Source: an uncultured Clostridium sp. (GTDB lineage: Bacteria; Bacillota; Clostridia; Clostridiales; Clostridiaceae). Taken from it: DNA of 64,000 bases. Positions 8,847 to 15,477 of the stretch are shown here, one piece after another. A program made the translations under genes and the position numbers. The first letter of the stretch is position 1. Each line of letters opens with the position of its first letter. The stretch is from contig NZ_CAJURG010000005.1 in the NCBI RefSeq assembly GCF_910588715.1, positions 1-64,000 on the forward strand. Reading direction: 5' to 3'. The notes beneath the pieces were generated by a model, which was not told the origin of the DNA, searched no databases, and was given only the letters and a program-made list of their open reading frames with translations.

Positions 8847-9854
8847 TTAATTTAATTTATGTTCAGAACCAGCATTATTAAATCTTACCTTCAAGTCATT
8901 TTTATAAATAAAATCAGATGTTTTATCTAAAACATGTGCCTTTAAAGCTTTTCCTGTAATTGTTACAATTATTCCTGAACTTTTTATCATTTTATTTTCA
9001 TTAGCATATTCTATTATTTTGCATACTGCTTCATCAATATTATTATCTAATAAATTAGTATTTTGAATTAATAAATTTCCCTTTTCACTAGATGAACTAA
9101 CATTTAAAACTCTATTGAATCCATTTGTCTCCAATTTTATATTTGAAGTAGTTTCAACCACTACTGTACTAACTATATTATTATATTTATATACGATAGA
9201 TAAAATAAAAACTAATATAAAAATCGAAATAATAGATAGATAAATTTTATAATCCTTTAAGCTCTTTTTTTCTATAGATTTTATTTCTTTTCCCCTAAAA
9301 CAATCCTCTTTTAATTTAAGCTTTTTAAATTCACCTAAAGAGGTAATTACAATAGCACTTTTTTTATTATGTTCAATTACTATTCCATTAATATTATTAT
9401 CTTCCTCATATTCAATTATATCTTTTCCTAGATCTTCATCTTTATTTTCAACTATTTGAATATAATCTTGTAAGTTTTTATATTGCATATCTCCTAGTAT
9501 TAAAGTATAAGCTATTATGTATTCTTTATATTTTTCTATATATTTTGAAGTCTTTTTAGTAGCTATACATACTTTATTTATTGGAATTCCTTCTTGCTCT
9601 AAAAATTCATCATATAATTCAAAATTACTTGTTATATACATAGCTATATTTAAAAGCTCATTTCTTATTGAATAACTTAAATTATCTTTAACTAAATCCT
9701 TAACTAAAATTTTATATTTTAATAATTCTGAACTAAACATTGTTATTTGTTGATTTCTTAATTCCAATATTTCATCATTAATTAGTATTAATGATTTTGC
9801 TGAAGAAAATCTGTATTTATTATTATAAAACTTGTCCATTTGTTCTTCACCCAT
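8847..9854 (-). CDS. SigI C-terminal domain fused to RsgI-type anti-sigma factor (membrane protein)
   Basis: A single chain joining two parts that are usually separate proteins. Residues about 30-133 align by eye with the C-terminal (region 4-like) domain of SigI sigma factors, including the pattern around RNELLNIAMYI, EGIPINK and KYKEYIIAYTLILGD. Residues about 154-198 form an RsgI_N anti-sigma domain (GIVIEHNKKSAIVIT-GEFKKLKL). One membrane helix spans about 205-222, and about 110 outside residues begin with a degenerate RsgI periplasmic motif (NIKLETNGFNRVLNV). The sigma region 2 is missing. ATG overlaps the sortase stop by one base; an ATG at 9839 with GGTGA upstream is an alternative start. 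Likely senses the envelope, but its regulatory partner is unknown. Confidence 0.75.
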   Translation of the reverse strand: MGEEQMDKFYNNKYRFSSAKSLILINDEILELRNQQITMFSSELLKYKILVKDLVKDNLSYSIRNELLNIAMYITSNFELYDEFLEQEGIPINKVCIATKKTSKYIEKYKEYIIAYTLILGDMQYKNLQDYIQIVENKDEDLGKDIIEYEEDNNINGIVIEHNKKSAIVITSLGEFKKLKLKEDCFRGKEIKSIEKKSLKDYKIYLSIISIFILVFILSIVYKYNNIVSTVVVETTSNIKLETNGFNRVLNVSSSSEKGNLLIQNTNLLDNNIDEAVCKIIEYANENKMIKSSGIIVTITGKALKAHVLDKTSDFIYKNDLKVRFNNAGSEHKLN

Positions 9855-10459
9855 TAAAAATCTTCTCTTCCTATTAGTTTTCCTGTTACTACAACTCTAC
9901 TTTTAGAATCTGCAGTACATGTTATTAAAGTAACTTTCTCATAATCTGTATTATCTAAAACTTCTACTTGAGTAGGACTTATTATAAAACTATCATCTAT
10001 TTCATAAGTAAATCTTCCTTCTTTAGTTGTAACTATAACTTTATCACCAATAGCAACCTTATGTAAATTTGTAAAAGCATCAGCATAACTAGATACATTA
10101 TGTCCAGCTACAGAAAAATTCCCTACTTCTCCTGGCATTACTGATTCTTTAAACCTTCCTAAAAAATATTTAATTGCATCTTGTGTTACTCCATCTACAA
10201 CTGGTTGTTTTAATTTGATTGATGGTATTTCTAGTATAGCTATTGGAGTATATCCATTTATAGAATCAAATTTTAATTCTTCTTTACTCTCATTACTATT
10301 ATCATTATTATTGTTTACTTCCTGAATTTCATTTTCAAAAGCATCTAATAATTCATTTTGTTTATGTAAGGTTACAACTTTTTTATATGTAACATTCATT
10401 ATAATTCCAATACCTATAATAATTAATAAAAAACCAAATATCCTTCTAAAACTTCTCAT
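9854..10459 (-). CDS. Sortase (class D-like), membrane-anchored transpeptidase
   Basis: Cleaves a sorting motif in exported proteins and attaches them to a cell-wall nucleophile. An N-terminal membrane anchor (about 7-23) and a charged, Asn-rich linker (about 45-60) precede a beta-barrel domain with the catalytic triad H120 (VAGHN), C181 (TLITC) and R188 (SRVVVTGK). The 201-residue size and N-terminal anchor suit class D. No sorting substrate with an LPxTG-like tail is visible nearby. The stop overlaps the start of the SigI/RsgI-like gene (TAATG), indicating co-translation; the two may form one envelope-sensing unit. Confidence 0.88.
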   Translation of the reverse strand: MRSFRRIFGFLLIIIGIGIIMNVTYKKVVTLHKQNELLDAFENEIQEVNNNNDNSNESKEELKFDSINGYTPIAILEIPSIKLKQPVVDGVTQDAIKYFLGRFKESVMPGEVGNFSVAGHNVSSYADAFTNLHKVAIGDKVIVTTKEGRFTYEIDDSFIISPTQVEVLDNTDYEKVTLITCTADSKSRVVVTGKLIGREDF

Positions 10460-10587
10460 TTATTCCCCCTAAAAATAATATTATTTTTCTATTTTTGTTC
10501 ATATATAAATTTTTATACATATATTATAACATAAAGAATAAAAAAAATATTAATACATTTTAATGTAAGGTGAGCGGAGGGAAGTTT

Positions 10588-10776
10588 ATGAAATATAATA
10601 AAGATAATGTGATTTACATCGATTTCATATACACAAGAAAAAAAATAAATTCAAAAGCCATTTTATTTTTCTATAAGCTTTACTCTAAGGTATTTAATAT
10701 ATTACCAAATAGAATAAAACTTTCTAGAAATAAAAAAGCCTCTTTATATTCTAATCGTAAAACTTCTAATTATTAA
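10588..10776 (+). CDS. Small basic hypothetical protein (62 aa)
   Basis: Unrecognised. The ATG at 10588 is preceded by a strong GGAGGG ribosome site; a longer frame from GTG at 10570 would include the ribosome site and is rejected. The product is rich in Lys, Arg, Asn and Tyr (MKYNKDNVIYIDFIYTRKKI at the start), with no predicted membrane helix and no Cys. It is divergent from the sortase gene and upstream of ispF. The ribosome site argues that it is expressed, but no function can be suggested. Confidence 0.55.
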   Translation: MKYNKDNVIYIDFIYTRKKINSKAILFFYKLYSKVFNILPNRIKLSRNKKASLYSNRKTSNY

Positions 10777-10855
10777 TTATAAATATCCCATTTTGTTATA
10801 TTCTTAATTCATCTTTGTGATAAAATATATTTAAAAAATTCAATGAGGTGATTTA

Positions 10856-11326
10856 ATGAGAATAGGAATGGGATATGATGTACATAAATTAGTTGAAGAT
10901 AGAGAACTAATTTTAGGTGGAGTTAAAATTCAATACAAATTAGGCTTATTAGGACATTCAGATGCTGATGTATTATTACATGCAATAATGGATTCATTAC
11001 TTGGTGCTGCTGCACTTGGTGATATAGGAAAACACTTCCCTGACACAGATTCTAAATATAAAGGAATTTCTAGCATTGAACTTTTAAAACATGTAGGAAA
11101 TCTTTTAACTAAACATAATTTTAAAATTGGAAATATAGATGCCACAATAATTGCTCAAAAACCCAAAATGGCTCCTCATATACTTAAAATGAGAGAAAAT
11201 ATTGCTTATGCTTTAAATATATCAATAGATCAAATAAACGTTAAAGCAACTACTGAAGAAGGACTTGGCTTTACTGGAGAAGGACTTGGAATATCTTCTC
11301 AAGCTATTTGTTTACTTTTTAATTAA
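10856..11326 (+). CDS. ispF: 2-C-methyl-D-erythritol 2,4-cyclodiphosphate synthase
   Basis: Forms MEcPP from CDP-ME 2-phosphate in the non-mevalonate isoprenoid pathway. The 156 residues contain the zinc-binding DVHKL near the N-terminus, GHSDADVLLHAIMDSLLGA and DIGKHFPDTD, and the C-terminal motif KATTEEGLGFTGEGLGI, all typical of IspF. GAGGTGA precedes ATG. It is a single gene with its own terminator. Confidence 0.96.
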   Translation: MRIGMGYDVHKLVEDRELILGGVKIQYKLGLLGHSDADVLLHAIMDSLLGAAALGDIGKHFPDTDSKYKGISSIELLKHVGNLLTKHNFKIGNIDATIIAQKPKMAPHILKMRENIAYALNISIDQINVKATTEEGLGFTGEGLGISSQAICLLFN

Positions 11327-11338
11327 AATAATAAAAAT

Positions 11339-11392
11339 GGAGTTATATCATATTAAAAATTTTTAATTCAATATGAATATAACTCCTTTTTA
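11339..11392 (+). terminator. Intrinsic terminator of ispF
   Basis: Ten-base arms GGAGTTATAT (11339-11348) and ATATAACTCC (11377-11386) enclose an inner AT-rich stem with the recurring TTCAATAT element. A TTTTT tail follows on the plus strand. Confidence 0.82.
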
Positions 11393-11494
11393 TTATATAA
11401 ACTTTTATTAATATACTGAATAAAAACTATTTTATTAAAGTCATTTTTTACACTAATTTATTATATCAATATATTATAATTTTAATAAATTATT

Positions 11495-12807
11495 TTAGCC
11501 TAATCTCTCTTCTTTAAGTTTAATGTTATTTGTCTTTTTTCTATGATACCACACAATAGAAATAATAGCTGATATACCCATTAGATATGGATAAAACAAA
11601 TATTTCATTATTGCAAAAGGTGAAAGTGCAGCTAATCCTGCTGCAGATATAAGTTGTGCTCCATAAGGTATTACACCTTGAAATACACACGAGAACATGT
11701 CCATAATACCAGCAACTCTCTTAGGTTCAAGTCCCACTTCATCCGATATATCCTTAGCTATAGGTCCTACTGTAACAATTGCAACTGTATTATTAGCTGT
11801 ACAAATATCTACTAAACTTACCAAAGCTGCAATTCCAAATTCTGCATCCATCTTACTTTTAAAGCCTCTTAATCCTTTATTTATTATAAAATCTATTCCA
11901 CCATTATACTTTATTATTTCTATAGTTCCTGCAATTAAAATTGATATTATTATAAGTTCACTCATTCCTCCAATACCATCTGCTATTGCTCCAAATAATC
12001 CTAATAAATCAAAACTTCCTCCAATGAAACCTATAACTCCAGCTATTAATATTCCACCTAATAAAACGACAATAACATTTAATCCAATCAAAGCCCCTAC
12101 TATAACAGCTATATAAGGAATTTTTTTACTAAACTATAATCCAATGCTTCAACAGTAGTTGTTGAACCATTCCTTGTAATTAATACAAATATAAATGCTG
12201 TAATAATAGCTGCTGGAAGAACTATTTTAAAGTTCATTTTAAACTTGTCTTTCATCTCACAACCTTGAGTTCTAGTTGCTGCAATAGTTGTATCTGAAAT
12301 CATAGATAAATTATCACCAAACATTGATCCACAAACTACTGATGCTACAGCAACAGCTGTAAGTATTCCTGTTTTTTCAGCAACACCAACAGCAATTGGA
12401 ACTAATGCTACTATAGTTCCCATTGATGTTCCAACTGATAATGATATAAAACAAGCTATAATAAATATACCTGCAATCATTATATTGCTTGGAAGTATAG
12501 ATAAACCTAAGTTTACAGTAGAATCTACCGCTCCCATACTCTTTGCAACTTGTGCAAAGGCACCTGCAAGTATAAATATTAATACCATTAAAATTATATT
12601 GCTATTGCCAGCCCCTTTACAAAATATTTCTATCTTATCTTCAAATTTTACTTTTCTATTCATTATTAAAGCTACTAAAGTAGCAGCTAAAAACGGAACT
12701 ATTACCGAAACTGCATAAAAATCCTTAGCTATTAATGCTGATACTACATAAACAATTACAAACACAATTAATGGTAATAAAGCCCATCCGTTACCACGTT
12801 TACTCAT
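11495..12807 (-). pseudogene. NhaC-superfamily transporter (MetT-like), split by a single-base frameshift
   Basis: Two adjacent frames (12109-12807 and 11495-12091 plus the joining bases) together make one 12-helix-class NhaC-type antiporter of about 435 residues. The first half ends SLVKKFLI at a stop. One extra A in the A7 run at 12121-12127 restores SLVKKIPYIAVIVGALIGLN and runs into the second half. Conserved segments include SVGTSMGTIVALVPI and GDNLSMISDTTIAATRTQG. ATG at 12807 has GGAGGG upstream. Control by a SAM-I riboswitch matches MetT, the predicted methionine transporter of this superfamily. It could be a real inactivation, phase variation at a homopolymer, or a sequencing error. 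Confidence 0.8.
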
Positions 12808-12845
12808 TATTAATCCCTCCATTATTAATTATTTTTATAAAAAAA

Positions 12846-12866
12846 GCTTCTGAGAAACTCAGAAGC
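12846..12866 (-). terminator. Riboswitch-controlled terminator before the MetT-like gene
   Basis: Nine-base perfect arms (GCTTCTGAG/CTCAGAAGC) with a 3-base loop are followed on the minus strand by a run of T. It lies between the SAM-I aptamer and the ribosome site and forms the expression platform. Confidence 0.88.
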
Positions 12867-12892
12867 ATAATTATTAAAATTATATATTTCTC

Positions 12893-13045
12893 TCATCTAT
12901 CAGGATTTAGCACCACGATTTATCATTAATAAATATAAAATTAAAGTTTAAAAATTTATAATTTTTATTTTTTAATTTTATATTATCTCTATTACAGGTT
13001 GCCGGGCTTCATAGGGCCAGTCCCTCCACCACTCTTGATAAGCCA
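12893..13045 (-). promoter_or_regulatory. SAM-I (S-box) riboswitch
   Basis: The minus strand has the S-box core: CTTATCAAGAG, GGTGGAGGGACTGGCCC and ATGAAGCCCGGCAACC in order, then an AT-rich hairpin, GGTGCTAAATCC and a closing GATGAG that pairs with the opening CTTATC as P1. It is expected to bind S-adenosylmethionine and favour the terminator at 12846-12866, shutting off the MetT-like transporter when methionine/SAM is plentiful. Confidence 0.95.
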
Positions 13046-13067
13046 TTTATTTGATTTTCATAAACTA

Positions 13068-13096
13068 AGATTAACAAATTAATAAATTAATGTCAA
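13068..13096 (-). promoter_or_regulatory. Promoter of the SAM-I riboswitch transcript
   Basis: On the minus strand, TTGACA (13091-13096), a 17-base spacer and TAATCT (13068-13073) lie about 25 bases before the riboswitch. Confidence 0.7.
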
Positions 13097-13206
13097 TAAA
13101 AATATTTTTAATATAATATTATTGTATTAAAATTTCTTTTTTGATAAGTTTATAGTTATAAATTTTTAATTTGTTAAGTTTATGCTAATCAAATTTTAAT
13201 TAAGCA

Positions 13207-13238
13207 AAAAAGGAAGTAATATTAATTACTTCCTTTTT
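13207..13238 (-). terminator. Terminator after the tRNA-Gly/tRNA-Lys unit
   Basis: Perfect 14-base arms (AAAAAGGAAGTAAT and its complement) with a 4-base loop sit directly after the tRNA-Lys CCA end on the minus strand; the stem itself ends in T5. Confidence 0.75.
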
Positions 13239-13240
13239 AA

Positions 13241-13317
13241 TGGTGCGCCATCACGGGTTCGAACCGGGGACACCCTGATTAAGAGTCAGGTGCTCTACCA
13301 ACTGAGCTAATAGCGCA
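13241..13317 (-). tRNA. tRNA-Lys (CTT)
   Basis: On the minus strand a 77-base cloverleaf with encoded CCA: acceptor TGCGCTA/TGGCGCA, D-arm AGCTCAGTTGGTAGAGC, anticodon arm CCTGA-CTCTTAA-TCAGG giving anticodon CTT (codon AAG), and a TTCGAAC T-loop. It lies 8 bases after tRNA-Gly and is probably co-transcribed with it. Confidence 0.95.
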
Positions 13318-13325
13318 TAAAAAAA

Positions 13326-13399
13326 TGGAGCGGGTAGTGGGAATCGAACCCACCTTTCCAGCTTGGAAGGCTGGAGTATTACCGATATACGATACCCGC
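13326..13399 (-). tRNA. tRNA-Gly (TCC), copy 1
   Basis: On the minus strand a 74-base cloverleaf with encoded CCA: acceptor GCGGGTA/TACCCGC, anticodon arm CCAGC-CTTCCAA-GCTGG with anticodon TCC, T-loop TTCGATT. It is identical to the copy at 14892-14965 and first in a two-tRNA unit. Confidence 0.96.
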
Positions 13400-13417
13400 C
13401 CGCTCTTGACAGTAATA

Positions 13418-13446
13418 ATTATACTAAATATTAATTATACTGTCAA
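13418..13446 (-). promoter_or_regulatory. Consensus promoter of the tRNA-Gly/tRNA-Lys unit
   Basis: Perfect TTGACA (13441-13446), 17-base spacer, perfect TATAAT (13418-13423) on the minus strand, about 19 bases before tRNA-Gly. The promoter is enclosed in a 10-base inverted repeat CTTGACAGTA/TACTGTCAAG (13405-13414 and 13438-13447). Confidence 0.9.
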
Positions 13447-13452
13447 GCAATT

Positions 13453-14127
13453 TTAAATTACTTCAGTTAAATTTTTTTGTAATATCTCCCTAAACTTTTC
13501 ACCATATTTTTTATTACTAGTAGATTTCTTACACATATCTAACCAAGTTATATTATCTTTATGCGTTTTTTCATTAATTTCAACTTCACTAGATGACATA
13601 TAATTTGATTCTAAAACAAACTTTCCAAGTTCCTCTGGCTTTTCAAATATTTTTAAATATAAAAATTCGCTACTATCTCCATACCACGTTCTGTTAAAAT
13701 CCCTTACAAATCTTTTTAACTCTAAAATCAATTTACCTTTTGGCAAATCCCAGCATTTTTTAATCATATCAACATGATTTTTCATCTTCATTGCTTCTTC
13801 CTTTGTAATTTTATTGCTAGCTTCCCCATCTATAATAATTTGTTCTACAGGTTTTATAGGAGTTATTGATACAGATTCATTCTTGCAATTAATCCATATA
13901 TAAAACGCTTCTGGTAAAAATGAATATTGAATATATCCTATTAGAGATTTACTATTTGGAAAATAACCCCAAATATTATTTAATCCACTTTCTCTACAAA
14001 AAATTAATGTGTGTATATAAATACTGTCCTCTGTTGGAAGCTTATTCATTAACATATGTCCCCTAATAGTTCTGTTTTCTGTAATTAGCTCTTTCCAATA
14101 ATCAAAAGAATTATAATTTTGCCTCAC
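13453..14127 (-). CDS. Hypothetical protein (about 224 aa)
   Basis: Not recognised. A GTG at 14127 preceded by AAAGGTGA gives MRQNYNSFDYWKELITEN; longer in-frame starts at 14145 and 14193 have no clear ribosome site. The protein is soluble, mixed alpha/beta in appearance, with many aromatic residues in the middle (FLPEAFYIWINCKNE; FVRDFNRTWYGD) and a charged C-terminal helix. No signal peptide, Cys cluster or familiar motif is seen. It sits alone between the two tRNA-Gly genes, divergent from the HNH gene, which hints at accessory origin. Confidence 0.6.
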   Translation of the reverse strand: MRQNYNSFDYWKELITENRTIRGHMLMNKLPTEDSIYIHTLIFCRESGLNNIWGYFPNSKSLIGYIQYSFLPEAFYIWINCKNESVSITPIKPVEQIIIDGEASNKITKEEAMKMKNHVDMIKKCWDLPKGKLILELKRFVRDFNRTWYGDSSEFLYLKIFEKPEELGKFVLESNYMSSSEVEINEKTHKDNITWLDMCKKSTSNKKYGEKFREILQKNLTEVI

Positions 14128-14296
14128 ATTATCACCTTTCTTCATAATTTTTAATATACTATAGTATATTAAAATATATATTAATTTTACCACTTTATAC
14201 CAATATTAATCAATAATAAGACCTTAAAGTTATGTAAATTTGATATTTTTCATAATTTAGATTATAATATAATAAAAGAATAAAGGGGGCAATCCA

Positions 14297-14698
14297 TTGT
14301 ACAATTGTGAAATATGTGGCGACAAGGCCGATATTCATCATATAATTCATAGGAGCGAAGGTGGTTTTGATATTGAAATAAACTACAAATATTTATGTGC
14401 TTTGCATCATAGAGGTAAAAATGGACCACATCAAAATCAATTTGTAGATCTTCAATATAAAATTGACATGCAAACCAAATTGTACAATATTCTACCAAAA
14501 GAGTATTATTCTCCAAAAGAAATATCCCAAATTTTAGGTATTCATAATAACGCTTTAAAAAGATTATTAAAAAACCTTAAAATGTATAAAGAAGGATATA
14601 AAAAAGAGGATATAATATTTACTTTAATGGGTTGTGTCAGATATACTATAGATACGTTAGAAGAGCTTGCTTTAGATTTATTAATAGATGCTCTTTAA
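14297..14698 (+). CDS. Small HNH-type zinc protein with C-terminal helix-turn-helix
   Basis: The N-terminal half carries an HNH/treble-clef pattern: C4 and C7 (CEIC), H14-H15 (IHHI), N29, C34 and H37-H38 (LCALHH), followed by GKNGPH. This is the metal-binding and nuclease-like core of HNH endonucleases. The C-terminal part (about 70-95) looks like a helix-turn-helix (SPKEISQILGIHNNALKRLL). The start is TTG at 14297, supported by AAAGGGGG 8 bases upstream and by the CxxC beginning immediately after it. It may be a DNA-binding regulator rather than a restriction enzyme. It lies between tRNA-Gly copies and has its own terminator. Confidence 0.75.
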   Translation: MYNCEICGDKADIHHIIHRSEGGFDIEINYKYLCALHHRGKNGPHQNQFVDLQYKIDMQTKLYNILPKEYYSPKEISQILGIHNNALKRLLKNLKMYKEGYKKEDIIFTLMGCVRYTIDTLEELALDLLIDAL

Positions 14699-14718
14699 AA
14701 TTAAAACTTTAAAATAAT

Positions 14719-14757
14719 AGTAGCTGTAATAAGATTTCTTATTCTGCTACTTTTTTT
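14719..14757 (+). terminator. Terminator of the HNH gene
   Basis: Arms AGTAGC/GCTACT with an inner AATAAGA/TCTTATT pairing are followed by T7. Confidence 0.82.
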
Positions 14758-14864
14758 ATCATAATAGTATTTTATAAATAATTATTAATTTTAAAATTTC
14801 GTTATTAACTTAACTTTTTATAAAAAAATAATCTAAACTTTTATATTATTTTTTTATAAAACAA

Positions 14865-14887
14865 AAAGCTGTGAAAATCACAGCTTT
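14865..14887 (-). terminator. Terminator of the second tRNA-Gly
   Basis: Perfect 10-base arms AAAGCTGTGA/TCACAGCTTT with a 3-base loop; a T-rich tail follows on the minus strand directly after the tRNA. Confidence 0.85.
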
Positions 14888-14891
14888 GAAA

Positions 14892-14965
14892 TGGAGCGGG
14901 TAGTGGGAATCGAACCCACCTTTCCAGCTTGGAAGGCTGGAGTATTACCGATATACGATACCCGC
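14892..14965 (-). tRNA. tRNA-Gly (TCC), copy 2
   Basis: Identical over its 74 bases to 13326-13399, same strand, anticodon TCC and encoded CCA. The identity between the copies stops at the tRNA ends, apart from about 3 A residues. Confidence 0.96.
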
Positions 14966-15002
14966 ATATTTATTTTTTATTAAGTTCCCTTGAACAATAT
15001 TA

Positions 15003-15031
15003 ATTATATTATTATTTATTTAGCTTGTCAA
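15003..15031 (-). promoter_or_regulatory. Consensus promoter of tRNA-Gly copy 2
   Basis: Perfect TTGACA (15026-15031), 17-base spacer and TATAAT (15003-15008) on the minus strand. Confidence 0.85.
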
Positions 15032-15117
15032 CAATTTTTAAAAACTTTTTTAAATTTTTTCGTATTCTTTTAATATATTAAATATCATATAATCTAAAAA
15101 CATTTTAATATACTTTA

Positions 15118-15146
15118 TTGACATTATAAAGCTTGATAATTATAAT
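15118..15146 (+). promoter_or_regulatory. Promoter of the thrS T-box transcript
   Basis: Perfect TTGACA (15118-15123), 17-base spacer and TATAAT (15141-15146), about 35 bases before the T-box leader. Confidence 0.88.
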
Positions 15147-15175
15147 TATGGTTAAATAAATTATTAATAAATTTA

Positions 15176-15426
15176 ATTCTATGACGAGACGAGTAAATTA
15201 AACCTTCATTTCCAGAGAGAAGATGCAATAGCTGTAAACATCTTTAAATGAAATTAATTGAAAACTACCTCTGAGAGACTCTAATCAAGTCCGTTGCATC
15301 ACGTTACGATGATTATACTTAAGAGGTCTATTTTAGACAATTAAGGGTGGAACCGCGGGAATTATAATGCTCTCGTCCCTTTTCTATACATAAATTGTAT
15401 AAGAAAAGCGACGAAGAGTTTTTTTA
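15176..15426 (+). promoter_or_regulatory. T-box leader of thrS (threonine tRNA sensor)
   Basis: The T-box sequence AGGGTGGAACCGCGG (15344-15358) marks the antiterminator that pairs with the uncharged tRNA acceptor end. A stem I region with an AGAGAAGATGCAATAGC-type segment precedes it, and ACC in AACTACCTCTGAG is the likely threonine specifier codon. A terminator built from CTCTCGTC and GACGAAGAG arms with an inner TTTTCTATACA pairing ends in T6 at about 15420. Uncharged tRNA-Thr should allow read-through into thrS. Confidence 0.93.
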
Positions 15427-15477
15427 TACAATTAATAAAATGATTAATTTTTAATTTAAATGAAGGGAGACATAAAA

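Noticed and set aside
9854..10459. The region upstream of the fusion gene as the missing SigI region 2
   Set aside because: It encodes a complete sortase with its catalytic triad, so the sigma region 2 is truly absent here rather than split off by a frameshift.
11697..12116. 139-residue plus-strand frame opposite the broken transporter
   Set aside because: It is antisense to clear NhaC-type coding sequence with typical mirrored hydrophobic composition; no start signal.
12109..12807. The first half of the split transporter as an independent half-size membrane protein
   Set aside because: The second half continues its fold in the adjacent frame with one base restored, and the following ATG (12091) lacks a ribosome site.
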